Shown here piece by piece: positions 14,893 through 22,419 of a stretch of DNA of 63,178 nt. Location: positions 1 to 63,178 of the forward strand of contig CALGNO010000002.1 of NCBI GenBank assembly GCA_937958625.1, read 5' to 3'. Source of the stretch: an uncultured Neomegalonema sp. Lineage in GTDB: Bacteria > Pseudomonadota > Alphaproteobacteria > Rhodobacterales > Rhodobacteraceae. Both the position numbers and the translations under genes were made by a program. The notes below the pieces were generated by a model. It was not told the origin of the DNA. It saw only the letters and a list, made by a program, of their open reading frames with translations, and did not search any database. Every line of letters starts with the position of its first letter. Within the stretch, counting starts at the first letter, position 1.

Positions 14893-15419
14893 TGCAATAT
14901 ACGAAAGCGGGCGCTGAATTTTCAGATTGCGGGCTGCATCGCATCCATCTTTGGCGCGAATGGGATGATCCGAAAGCACACATGGCTGACGAGGACACAC
15001 CGCTTTCGTTCACGGTCGGCGCGCTCAATCCAAGCATAGCTGGGATTGAGGATGACCCGTCCGTGAGGCGCATGGTCGGGTTCGCCATGCGCGAAGGCTT
15101 TCGCAGGCTGGACCTGTTCAACCTATCGACGCGGATTGCCACCGACCCGAAGGACATGCTGCGTCATATCGCCAGCGAGGACGAGGCCACCCTACAGCCG
15201 CTTTGCGATGCGATTGAGGTTGCGGGCCAATTCGTTGCCGCATGGGGTGCCAACGTATCGAAATCGTATGACTTGAGGCGACGTGCAAACCACGTAGCGC
15301 ACTTCGCAAGCAACAGGCTTCCAGATGGCCCGATGTGTTGGGGGATGACCAAGGCGGGGCACCCGAAACACCCGCTGTACCTCGCCAAAGACACCCCCTT
15401 AGTGCCGTTCAAGGTTTAG
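14889..15419 (+). CDS. DUF1643-family phage protein
   Basis: A 176-residue protein matching DUF1643: VGALNPSIAGIEDDPSVRRM near residue 43, LDLFNLSTRIATDPKDM near 74, VAAWGAN near 115 and a C-terminal GHPKHPLYLAKDTPL. The family is common in phages and bacteria and its biochemical role is unknown. It has the TATCAGGAGAGAC leader before the ATG. Confidence 0.82.
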   Translation: MMQYTKAGAEFSDCGLHRIHLWREWDDPKAHMADEDTPLSFTVGALNPSIAGIEDDPSVRRMVGFAMREGFRRLDLFNLSTRIATDPKDMLRHIASEDEATLQPLCDAIEVAGQFVAAWGANVSKSYDLRRRANHVAHFASNRLPDGPMCWGMTKAGHPKHPLYLAKDTPLVPFKV

Positions 15420-15446
15420 CCGCCAAATGTTATCAGGAGAGACGCC

Positions 15447-15590
15447 ATGACCACCCCATGCTCGGCCTGTCGTGGAAAAGGCTATCGGGAGGCACCCTAC
15501 ATGCCGCCCGCTCTGTCCACGATCAGTATTTGCGGATCGTGCAAGGGCACGGGGCAGCGCAATTTGCATAATGGTAAGGACACGCAATGA
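15447..15590 (+). CDS. DnaJ-type zinc-finger miniprotein
   Basis: A 47-residue frame preceded by CAGGAGAGAC and ending in ATGA overlap with the next gene. CSACRGKG at residues 5-12 and CGSCKGTG near 30-37 are two CxxCxGxG repeats, the zinc-binding unit of DnaJ. Only one pair of repeats is present, enough for one zinc site. It could be a chaperone-adaptor mimic or a small RNA/DNA binder. Confidence 0.65.
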   Translation: MTTPCSACRGKGYREAPYMPPALSTISICGSCKGTGQRNLHNGKDTQ

Positions 15591-15931
15591 CCGCAACGAT
15601 TGACGACGCAAAGCGCCTCGATGACATTTCGTCCGCTTATCGCGGCATGGCAGAGAACGAACCCGACCCGGAAATCAGCGACCCCTATCTGGACGATGCG
15701 CTGGCGCTGGAGCGCGCAGCAAACCTTCTCCGCACACTACAGGAGCCGGGGGGCGATGTGCTGGAAAAGATGGCCGCTGGCCTGTGGCGCGCAGAAGCCG
15801 CAAGAACAACGTCAAGCGTTGCGAGCAAACGAACTCCGCAGATGTTTGCGCATGAGGCACCCGAGACGCGCGAAAAATGGCTAGGTCAGGCCCGCGCCGC
15901 CCTCGCCATCCTGATAGGGGAGGGGGAATAG
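15587..15931 (+). CDS. Hypothetical phage protein
   Basis: A 114-residue helical protein with no recognised family. LALERAANLLRTLQEPGGDVLEK and a later EKWLGQARAALAIL are typical of small phage proteins that occur in many variants. Coupled to the zinc-finger gene upstream. Confidence 0.55.
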   Translation: MTATIDDAKRLDDISSAYRGMAENEPDPEISDPYLDDALALERAANLLRTLQEPGGDVLEKMAAGLWRAEAARTTSSVASKRTPQMFAHEAPETREKWLGQARAALAILIGEGE

Positions 15932-15932
15932 C

Positions 15933-16124
15933 ATGGGAGCGCCAACAACATTTTGCGACTTCTGCGACAAACCGGCAAGCCAAGTCGGGAGCATAATCGT
16001 AGGCAACCGCTTTGAGGGAGGGAATCGGGCCGTCGCGATATGCAGCGAATGCGTTGATTTGTGCGTCGAGATATTTAAAGAGCGCGCGCTTGCCGCCACC
16101 ACCGAAAAGGAGCGCGACCAGTGA
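15933..16124 (+). CDS. Stand-alone ClpX-type zinc-binding domain protein
   Basis: A 63-residue protein that is almost only the ClpX N-terminal zinc-binding domain. CDFCDKPASQVGSIIVG at residues 8-24 and ICSECVDLCVEIF near 36-48 follow the ClpX pattern CSFCGK...LIAGP...YICDECVDLC. All four zinc Cys are present. There is no AAA+ part. In ClpX this domain dimerises and binds SspB and substrates, so a free copy could compete for adaptors or mix into ClpX rings. Family assignment is strong, function inferred. Confidence 0.8.
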   Translation: MGAPTTFCDFCDKPASQVGSIIVGNRFEGGNRAVAICSECVDLCVEIFKERALAATTEKERDQ

Positions 16125-16471
16125 GCAAAGACATCGACATTCTTGATCGCATCGCCGCCGCAACCTGCCCGCCCATGTCCAACTGCAAAGATTGCCAACG
16201 GGACGGGCATCCTGACGAGCGGCACAACTACGACTGCACCAAAGGCCCACGCTGCCTCATGAAGCCCGCAGAATTGAAAGTTCGGGAAACTAATCTTCGA
16301 TACCTGCTCAACGAAGCCGCCGCGGTCATTCGCGACCTACGCAATGGCGACACCGAGCGATACAATTTGCGTTTGCGCGCCCAAGATGCCGAGCGCCTCT
16401 CAGAAAGACTGCAAGCGTCGGCAGATCGCATCTGGCTCATCGCGGGGAAGCGACCGGAGTGCGACCAGTGA
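16121..16471 (+). CDS. Hypothetical phage protein with N-terminal cysteine cluster
   Basis: A 116-residue protein starting at GTG 16121, which overlaps the previous stop (GTGA). Six Cys occur in the first 45 residues (CPPMSNCKDC, then CTKGPRC), suggesting a small zinc domain; the rest is helical (LLNEAAAVIRDLRNGDTERY). No family recognised. Confidence 0.55.
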   Translation: MSKDIDILDRIAAATCPPMSNCKDCQRDGHPDERHNYDCTKGPRCLMKPAELKVRETNLRYLLNEAAAVIRDLRNGDTERYNLRLRAQDAERLSERLQASADRIWLIAGKRPECDQ

Positions 16472-16674
16472 GCGCGCCTCTCTTCGCCAGTGAGCGGACG
16501 GCTGCAAAACTCATGGATATGCGCCCCGCTGAGTTTATCGGCCTCGTCGAGAAGGGGTTGCTACCTCAGCCGTGCCAGATCGACGAAGGCGTGAAGCGTT
16601 GGCGCGTGGCCGATCTTGACCGCATACAGTCAGGCGAGGCCGAGGAAGAAGGCCCGGTTCAATGGCGAAGTTAA
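16468..16674 (+). CDS. Excisionase-like winged-helix protein
   Basis: A 68-residue protein from GTG 16468 (GTGA overlap). FASERTAAKLMDMRPAEFIG, then EKGLLPQP and KRWRVADLDRI follow the small MerR/AlpA-type winged helix used by phage excisionases. It overlaps the integrase start by 13 bases, a usual place for a recombination directionality factor. It likely bends att DNA and steers the integrase to excision. Confidence 0.7.
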   Translation: MSAPLFASERTAAKLMDMRPAEFIGLVEKGLLPQPCQIDEGVKRWRVADLDRIQSGEAEEEGPVQWRS

Positions 16675-17651
16675 AGCACGGCCTGCCTTTCCTGCATGAA
16701 CCTAAGCCGGGATATTTCGTCTATCGTCGGCGAGGAAGAACTACGCCTATCAAGGCCGCGTTCGGGACGGAAGAATTTCATCGCATCTACTGGGAAATCC
16801 GAAACGGAAAAGCGAGGCCGACGAAAACATCTTGGAGCACGTTGGTTGCATCATATCGAAATTCTGCAAAATGGGCAAAACTAAAGCCTCGGACCCGCCG
16901 CGATTATGGCCGGGTTTTGCAGTATATTGAAGACACTTTAGGCGAGCGAGACGTGATCCGTTTTCGCCGTCCGCTCTTGATCGAAGCCATGGAAGCAAAC
17001 CGAGACCGGGTGCGCTTTGCCAACTATATCGCGCAGGTAATGTCGATCCTGTGTGAGCACGCGATTAACCTGGGATGGGTCGATATAAATCATGCCAAGG
17101 GTGCGCCGCGACTGGATATGCCGAAGGGCAAAAAGCAACCGCACCTGCCGTGGCCAGATTGGGCAGTTGACAAATGGCGCGATGAAGCAAAGCCCTTTGA
17201 AAGACTGGTGTTAGAGGTCGGAATAGGCAGCGTTCAGCGCCCGAATGACTGGACAAAGTTCCGCTGGAACGACTATGATGGAGCGGCATTGACGGTCACT
17301 CAAGAGAAGACCGGAAAGGTGCTTTGGCTTCCATGCACAGAACGCCTAAAGGCAGCACTCGATAGCGCCCCGAAGAACGGTTTAACGATACTCACAGAGC
17401 CAGACGGTCAACCAATCGGCTACGACTACATGCAGCGCCGTATGCTGGCCGAGAGGCGCAGGCTGGACCTTGAAGCCTATGACCTGCACGCGCTGCGATA
17501 CCGGGGTGTCATGGAACTGGCATGGGCAGGCTGTGACGACGACGAGATAACCAGCTACTCCGGCCATTCGTCCAAGGAAATGGTCATCAAGTATGCGGGG
17601 ATCGCTCGCCAGCGGATGCGGGCGCAACAAGCGAAGGATAAGAGAAGATGA
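16662..17651 (+). CDS. int: Tyrosine site-specific integrase of the prophage
   Basis: A 329-residue tyrosine recombinase. Residues 55-150 are the core-binding domain and 160-320 the catalytic domain. The catalytic set is visible: Arg 193 (VQRPNDW), a Lys in QEKTGKV near 216-219, His 276 and Arg 279 (HALR), His 302 (YSGHSS) and the nucleophile Tyr 311 (VIKYAG). It would integrate and excise the prophage at the tRNA-Leu site 430 bp downstream. The order excisionase-integrase-att fits. No truncation is seen, so it is probably active. Confidence 0.95.
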   Translation: MAKLKHGLPFLHEPKPGYFVYRRRGRTTPIKAAFGTEEFHRIYWEIRNGKARPTKTSWSTLVASYRNSAKWAKLKPRTRRDYGRVLQYIEDTLGERDVIRFRRPLLIEAMEANRDRVRFANYIAQVMSILCEHAINLGWVDINHAKGAPRLDMPKGKKQPHLPWPDWAVDKWRDEAKPFERLVLEVGIGSVQRPNDWTKFRWNDYDGAALTVTQEKTGKVLWLPCTERLKAALDSAPKNGLTILTEPDGQPIGYDYMQRRMLAERRRLDLEAYDLHALRYRGVMELAWAGCDDDEITSYSGHSSKEMVIKYAGIARQRMRAQQAKDKRR

Positions 17652-18037
17652 GCATCGGCGACACCTTTGACAAAATGTTCAAGTTACAGACAGGCGGTCT
17701 ATCCGTGCGAAGGCCGCTTCTTATGCTTGGCGAGAATGGTGGCCCGGAAGTCTGTGCGTTTGTTGACGACGCCGAAATGGATGTTTTCAAAATCGACTTT
17801 TGCCCTGAGGGTATGGTGTCTTTAATCCCCGGCGATATGAAGTGGATTATGTTGGACGCGCGCAATCTTCGCATCATTGCCAATATGGCCAGAGACGCCG
17901 ACAAGATTTGGACAATGCTTGAAGCCTTCCAGGATGAAAATGGCGATTGGGTTGGCTGGGAGCATCTTGCTGCAAACGCGACAGAATTAGAAAAAGCGAA
18001 GTTATCAGATTCACCCCTTGTTTTCGGTACGTCCTGA
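17648..18037 (+). CDS. Hypothetical protein at the prophage end
   Basis: A 129-residue acidic protein between integrase and the attachment site. WIMLDARNLRIIANMARDA is helical; no family recognised. Its ATG overlaps the integrase stop. Base composition is a little less GC-rich than the host genes. As the last gene before attR it may be a lysogenic accessory gene, but nothing shows its role. Confidence 0.6.
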   Translation: MSIGDTFDKMFKLQTGGLSVRRPLLMLGENGGPEVCAFVDDAEMDVFKIDFCPEGMVSLIPGDMKWIMLDARNLRIIANMARDADKIWTMLEAFQDENGDWVGWEHLAANATELEKAKLSDSPLVFGTS

Positions 18038-18080
18038 TAACTGAGAAGGGTTAGAGCGTTGAAAGCATTGCGCACTATAT

Positions 18081-18122
18081 CGGATTTTGAATCCGCTGCG
18101 TCTACCATTCCGCCACCCGGGC
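18081..18122 (-). tRNA. tRNA-Leu(CAA), 5' half only; prophage attR junction
   Basis: Read on the minus strand from 18122, the sequence gives an acceptor strand GCCCGGG, a D-arm (GGTAGACGC) and the anticodon arm GCGGA-TTCAAAA-TCCG with anticodon CAA, then departs from tRNA sequence at 18080. No variable arm, T-arm or acceptor 3' strand follows. The break falls in the anticodon stem, a common tyrosine-integrase crossover. The 3' half must be at the left prophage end, outside the window, or this gene is destroyed. Confidence 0.8.
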
Positions 18123-18282
18123 CTCCTCCAAGGCAATAAGCCACGGCGTTTTGCAGATCAAGCCGCTTTCGCGCGCGGCGGCGGATCGGTATGAGGTCGG
18201 TGCCATCAATCGGACAAAGCGGTTTCGTTTCGGGGGCTCAGCGCGTAGACGCTGCATAGCGTTCGTGGAAGAAGGGCTCGTG

Positions 18283-18864
18283 ATGCTGAGGCGGATGTAC
18301 GACTGGATGGTGGCCAAGGCTGAATCGCCCTATGCTCTGTTGATTCTCGCGCTGGTCGCCTTTGCGGAAAGCTCGTTCTTTCCGATACCCCAGGAAGCGA
18401 TGATGATCCCGATGATCGTCGCTGCGCCGCACCGGGCATGGCTGGTGGCGGGGGTTGCCACGGCGGCCTCGGTGGCCGGGGCGGCCTTTGGTTATGCCAT
18501 CGGCTATTTGTTCTACGACACTATCGGTCTGCAAGTGCTGGAATTTTACGGCAAGGCGGATCGCTATGACGAATTTCAGGCGCTTTATAACGAGTATGGC
18601 AGCCTCGCCGTCGCCGTCGGGGCCATCACGCCGTTCCCCTTCAAGGTCACGACGATCGTCAGCGGCCTGCTGCAGATGAACTTCCTGTCATTCATCATAG
18701 TTTGCTTGCTGGGGCGCGGGTTCCGCTTTTTTCTGATCGCGGCGTTGTTGCGGCGGTTTGGCACGCCGGTGCGGGCGTTTATTGAGCGCCGGTTGGGGCT
18801 GGTGACTTTCCTCGCCTTTGCCGTGTTGATCGGAGGATTTGTGATGTTGAAATATGTTGTCTAG
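18283..18864 (+). CDS. YqaA-family membrane protein (DedA/SNARE-associated domain)
   Basis: A 193-residue integral membrane protein of the YqaA/DedA group. FAESSFFPIPQEAMMIPMI matches the conserved DedA signature with the ESxxFPIPxE core, and GAITPFPFKVTTIVSGLLQM is the second re-entrant motif. About five hydrophobic segments are visible. The wider superfamily includes lipid flippases and scramblases for undecaprenyl phosphate; a substrate for this one is not known. I start at ATG 18283; a longer frame to 18151 runs back towards the tRNA promoter. It overlaps dsbB by 11 bases, so the two are co-transcribed. Confidence 0.85.
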   Translation: MLRRMYDWMVAKAESPYALLILALVAFAESSFFPIPQEAMMIPMIVAAPHRAWLVAGVATAASVAGAAFGYAIGYLFYDTIGLQVLEFYGKADRYDEFQALYNEYGSLAVAVGAITPFPFKVTTIVSGLLQMNFLSFIIVCLLGRGFRFFLIAALLRRFGTPVRAFIERRLGLVTFLAFAVLIGGFVMLKYVV

Positions 18865-19351
18865 GAACGCCTTTCTTCTCGCGGCCCTTGTCGGAGCGGC
18901 CAGCTTTGCGGCGGCGCTGGCCTTTCAGTATATCGGCGGCCTGCACCCATGCCAGCTTTGCATCAGCCAACGCTGGGCGCTCGGGGTCGGCATTGCGGGC
19001 GCGGCGCTCGCGGCGATTGTGCCGAGCCGCTGGCGTGTCCCATTCGGCCTGGTGGCTGTGCTTGGCTTCGTTGCCGAGCTTGGCTTGGCGATCTATCACA
19101 GCGGCGTCGAGCGCCTCTGGTGGGAGGGGCCGCAGACTTGCTCGGGCGGCGGCTCTTTGCCGACCAGCTTCGATGCAACTGCCATGGTTGTCGAGGCATC
19201 CCAGCGCGCCCCGGCGGCGTGCAACGAAATTCCGTGGGATCTCTTCGGCCTGTCGATGGCGAATTATAACGTGATGCTGGCTGCGGGCATGGCCTGGCTC
19301 TGCATCCTCGGATTAAAGGCCCGCGGGGCCAGAGCGGAGAGCGCGATATGA
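18854..19351 (+). CDS. dsbB: Disulfide bond formation protein B
   Basis: A 165-residue DsbB: four transmembrane helices, the first periplasmic loop with HPCQLCISQRW (redox CxxC at 34-37) and the second with CSGG and ACNEIPWDLFGLSMANYN. It re-oxidises DsbA-type proteins by passing electrons to quinone. The start overlaps yqaA and the stop overlaps the carboxylesterase start by four bases, so the three form an operon, an order familiar from Rhodobacterales. Confidence 0.92.
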   Translation: MLSRNAFLLAALVGAASFAAALAFQYIGGLHPCQLCISQRWALGVGIAGAALAAIVPSRWRVPFGLVAVLGFVAELGLAIYHSGVERLWWEGPQTCSGGGSLPTSFDATAMVVEASQRAPAACNEIPWDLFGLSMANYNVMLAAGMAWLCILGLKARGARAESAI

Positions 19352-20004
19352 GTGGACTTGAGGGACCGGCCATCGATGCGGCCTCGGGCGCGGCGAAAAG
19401 CCTCGTCATCCTGCTGCACGGCTATGGCGCCGACGGCAATGACCTGATCGGTCTGGCGCAGCCCTTGGCCGGGGTTTTGCCCGATACGGCGTTCGTCTCG
19501 CCGAACGCGCCCGAGCCGTGCGCCGCCGCGCCCATGGGCCGCCAGTGGTTCCCGATTCCCTATCTCGATGGCTCGTCCGAGGCGGCGATGATGGAGGGGC
19601 TGGGCCGGGCCAAGGCCGCGCTGAACGATTTCATCGACGCGCAGATGGCCGAGACGGGTCTGTCGGCGGATCGCGTGGCGCTGGTCGGGTTTTCCCAGGG
19701 GACCATGATGTCGCTCGAGGTCGGCTTGCGGCGCGAGGCCCAACTGGCTGGCATCGTCGGCTTTTCGGGTCGCTTGCTGCGAGCCGAGTCGCTGGGCGAT
19801 GAAATCAAGAGCAAACCGCCGGTTCTGCTGGTCCATGGCGACGCCGATCAGGTGGTGCCGCCGCAATCCCTGCCCGATGCCAAACTGGGGCTGGAGGGCG
19901 CAGGGGTTGCGGTCGAAACCCTGCTGCGTCCCGGTCTTGGCCACGGCATCGACCCGCAGGGCCTCGGCGCGGCGGCGGAATTTTTGAAGCGCGTACTCGC
20001 CTGA
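19348..20004 (+). CDS. Phospholipase/carboxylesterase family alpha/beta hydrolase
   Basis: A 218-residue hydrolase of the YpfH/carboxylesterase 2 type. LVILLHGYGADGNDLIGLA gives the oxyanion region, GFSQGTMMS the nucleophile Ser near residue 115, HGDADQVVPP the Asp near 166 and GLGHGIDPQG the His near 198. No signal peptide, so cytoplasmic. It cleaves carboxylic esters of small or lysophospholipid substrates; the true substrate is not evident. Confidence 0.9.
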   Translation: MSGLEGPAIDAASGAAKSLVILLHGYGADGNDLIGLAQPLAGVLPDTAFVSPNAPEPCAAAPMGRQWFPIPYLDGSSEAAMMEGLGRAKAALNDFIDAQMAETGLSADRVALVGFSQGTMMSLEVGLRREAQLAGIVGFSGRLLRAESLGDEIKSKPPVLLVHGDADQVVPPQSLPDAKLGLEGAGVAVETLLRPGLGHGIDPQGLGAAAEFLKRVLA

Positions 20005-20103
20005 TCCGCAACTCCGCGCCTTTTTCCTGACAAGCGCCGTCCGTACGAACCGCGTTGACCGCTCCGGCGGTCGACTGTAGCGTTCTGGCACCGGTTCAGG
20101 AGA

Positions 20104-20712
20104 ATGGTTTCGATGACCAGCGTTATCTCGACGGCGACGACCCCCGCTTTTGTTCGAAAACCCTCGGGAATCCGGGACAGACCCGCCCTGGTCCTGAACG
20201 CCGATTACCGCCCGCTGTCGTATTTTCCGCTCTCGCTCTGGCCATGGCAGGAGGCGGTGAAGGCGGTTTTCCTCGAACGGGTCAACATCGTTTCCGAATA
20301 CGATGAAGAGGTTCACTCGCCGTCGATGTCGATGCGCGTGCCCAGCGTCGTGTCCCTGCGCGATTATATCCAGCCCGCGAAATACCCCGCCTTCACGCGT
20401 TTCAACCTGTTCCTGCGCGACGAGTTCGTCTGCCAGTATTGCGGCGCGGCGGCGGAGCTGACCTTCGATCATGTCGTCCCGCGCTGCCATGGCGGGCGCA
20501 CGACATGGGAGAATGTCGTCGCGGCCTGCTCGCCCTGCAATCTGCGCAAGGGCAGCCAGTTGGTGGGCCGCGCGTCGGGCATCATGCTCAACCGCAAGCC
20601 CTACAAGCCCACCGCAATGAAGCTGCAAAATGTCGGGCGCAAGTTTCCGCCCAACCATCTGCACGAAAGCTGGATGGATTATCTGTATTGGGATGCAGAA
20701 TTGGAAGCCTGA
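20104..20712 (+). CDS. HNH endonuclease-domain protein
   Basis: A 202-residue protein of a chromosomal HNH family widespread in alphaproteobacteria. RPALVLNADYRPLSYFPLS opens the conserved N-terminal part. The nuclease core is FVCQYCGAAAELTFDHVVPR, then GGRTTWENVVAACSPCN. The Cys pairs hold zinc, and DHV plus the final N-x(8)-H/N region form the active site. Despite wide conservation its role is unclear. AGGAG lies two bases before ATG 20104, so the ATG at 20113 could be used instead. Confidence 0.88.
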   Translation: MVSMTSVISTATTPAFVRKPSGIRDRPALVLNADYRPLSYFPLSLWPWQEAVKAVFLERVNIVSEYDEEVHSPSMSMRVPSVVSLRDYIQPAKYPAFTRFNLFLRDEFVCQYCGAAAELTFDHVVPRCHGGRTTWENVVAACSPCNLRKGSQLVGRASGIMLNRKPYKPTAMKLQNVGRKFPPNHLHESWMDYLYWDAELEA

Positions 20713-20855
20713 AGCTTCCAATTCGCCCCATAGCAAGACCTCTCAAGCGCGGCAGGCTTTTTTCAAAGAAAAACGCCGAGAGCGCCCCGCACCCATCACC
20801 CTTCGCTCGCCGAAAAACAATCCCCGTACAAACACTGTAAAATACCCCCGCATCC

Positions 20856-21536
20856 TCACGGCGCCCGGATCATCCCCGGCATCTCATCCTCTGCCCGAGC
20901 CAGCCGGTCGCAATCCAACAAAAGCTCATGCACCGCCAGCGCCCCTTGATGGCGATGCCCCGGCGGCCAGCCGGGACGCAGCGGTTCGACGAATTTCACG
21001 GTCTTGCCAGCGGCGCGAAGGGCCGCCCGCCGCGCCCGCCACCGGGCCAATCGCCGGGCTTGTTTCGGCACATCCGACAAGGCGAGATGCAACGCCTGAA
21101 TCCTGCGACTCAGGGCCTTGGCCTGAACCGGCGCGTCCGGGGTATCAACCGCTTGCGCGCCGGACTGCCAATCATCCACGCCAATCACCGTGATCTGCGG
21201 CATCGAGGCAGGCCGCGCGGCCCGGTCAGAAAAGTCCTTCCGCGCATCGAACAGCGTAAAGCGGGCACCGCGTTCATCCCTCGTGCCGCGATCAAAATCC
21301 GGCAGAGCCACAGCCTTTTTCTCGCTGGACGGCAAAACCACATCCCGCGCCGCCGCCACGATCAACCGGCGCAAGGCCGATTCCGCAGGCCGCAGCAGGC
21401 GCAGGGCTGCCAGATACACCGACCGGGCCAGGGCGGCGACGGACCCGCCGGGCAGAATGCCGATGATCGAAAAGATCGTCAGAACAACCCGTTCCAACGC
21501 CCCCCGCTTCATCTCAATCCCCGCCCGCCGTTCCAT
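20856..21536 (-). CDS. Conserved alphaproteobacterial hypothetical protein
   Basis: A 226-residue protein. Residues 15-40 form a hydrophobic stretch (VVLTIFSIIGILPGGSVAAL). A basic helical region follows (LSDVPKQARRLARWRARRAA) and the C-terminus reads RPGWPPGHRHQGALAVHELLLDC. I recognise the C-terminal pattern from uncharacterised proteins of Rhodobacterales/Rhizobiales. I start at ATG 21536; the frame could extend to 21761, but that part enters the promoter of the opposite low-GC gene and has different composition. Confidence 0.6.
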   Translation of the reverse strand: MERRAGIEMKRGALERVVLTIFSIIGILPGGSVAALARSVYLAALRLLRPAESALRRLIVAAARDVVLPSSEKKAVALPDFDRGTRDERGARFTLFDARKDFSDRAARPASMPQITVIGVDDWQSGAQAVDTPDAPVQAKALSRRIQALHLALSDVPKQARRLARWRARRAALRAAGKTVKFVEPLRPGWPPGHRHQGALAVHELLLDCDRLARAEDEMPGMIRAP

Positions 21537-21661
21537 TCCGTCGCCTGTCCTTGTGCAAATCATCGTAAAGATGTCTACAATGATGGGCAAAGTGTTGTCA
21601 ATATGTTCTTTTGCTTGTAGCTTGCTAGAAATTCGTGGAATCGCACGTTTGGAGCACAAGA

Positions 21662-22234
21662 ATGTTCGATAGGTCAGATGCAATTCGGACGGTTCAAAAT
21701 GCTGAACACGAAAGCGCGCTACTTCTTCGACAGATTCACGTGTGGCTCGCGCTCGGGGCATCTGGGGGTGCGGTTACTATTTTCACGTTGGCGGTAAGTT
21801 CAAGCAATCCAGATTATACAATGCGATTTTTCCAATATTCACTGTGGGCTTTTTTATTTGCAGTTACTTCTGCAGGTGTCAGTGTGTTGCTACTTTCTCT
21901 TCGATTATCCAAATGCGCCGGTCATATTGCTCACGCAAATAACCGTGAAGAATTTAAAGATCTAATAAAAAGTATGCCATTTGTATTGAGTTCACCTCAG
22001 AGAATTGCTGATGAGGCTAATGCAGAAAGAAACAAATTAGTGAATATGCATGATGCAGAACACGAGAATGCTGAAAAATACTATTTTGTTTATCAAATTT
22101 ACAAATGGTTGTGGCGCTTGTGTCTGTGCATTTCAGTTGGATCGTTTATTGCTGGCTTTTCAGCCCCTCTTATTCAAGTTACTATACTTGAGCAAAGTCT
22201 GATAGCACCTACGGTTAGTACAAAAAATCAATAA
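21662..22234 (+). CDS. Low-GC membrane protein, probably acquired
   Basis: A 190-residue protein with three hydrophobic segments, about residues 24-43 (VWLALGASGGAVTIFTLAV), 55-80 and 155-175 (WLWRLCLCISVGSFIAGF), with a cytoplasmic helical domain between the second and third. Base composition is clearly AT-richer than both neighbours, pointing to transfer. No family recognised. The upstream 21540-21660 stretch is AT-rich and probably holds its promoter. Defence or exclusion functions are common for such isolated membrane genes, but nothing here shows that. Confidence 0.65.
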   Translation: MFDRSDAIRTVQNAEHESALLLRQIHVWLALGASGGAVTIFTLAVSSSNPDYTMRFFQYSLWAFLFAVTSAGVSVLLLSLRLSKCAGHIAHANNREEFKDLIKSMPFVLSSPQRIADEANAERNKLVNMHDAEHENAEKYYFVYQIYKWLWRLCLCISVGSFIAGFSAPLIQVTILEQSLIAPTVSTKNQ

Positions 22235-22281
22235 TTTTTGCATACGTTAAAGTGCGGTTCCCTGCGCCGCCACCAACCCCA

Positions 22282-22419
22282 TCACTCCCCGCCAGACGGC
22301 TCCGCATCATCCCGCTCCCGCGCCTTCTCCTCGCGCCCCTTGTCCTTGCGGCGGCGCAGGTTGGCGCGCAGGGCGTCGGCGAGGCGCTTTTCGCGCTCCG
22401 CCTTGGTCTCGCCGCTCAT
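22282..22419 (-). CDS. Conserved 45-residue alphaproteobacterial protein
   Basis: A short frame starting MSGETKAEREKRLADALRAN and rich in Arg and Lys. I recognise the LADALRANLRRRK core from small conserved proteins of alphaproteobacteria. The ATG overlaps the pepF stop by four bases (ATGA), so it is translated from the pepF mRNA. Function unknown. Confidence 0.75.
   Translation of the reverse strand: MSGETKAEREKRLADALRANLRRRKDKGREEKARERDDAEPSGGE

Noticed and set aside
17587-18144. 185-codon minus-strand frame covering the tRNA-Leu fragment
   Set aside because: Its start is a translation of the tRNA 5' half, and the rest is antisense to the gene at 17648-18037.
21537-21761. N-terminal extension of the minus-strand conserved hypothetical gene
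   Set aside because: Composition changes to AT-rich at 21540 and the extension overlaps the promoter and start of the opposite low-GC gene.
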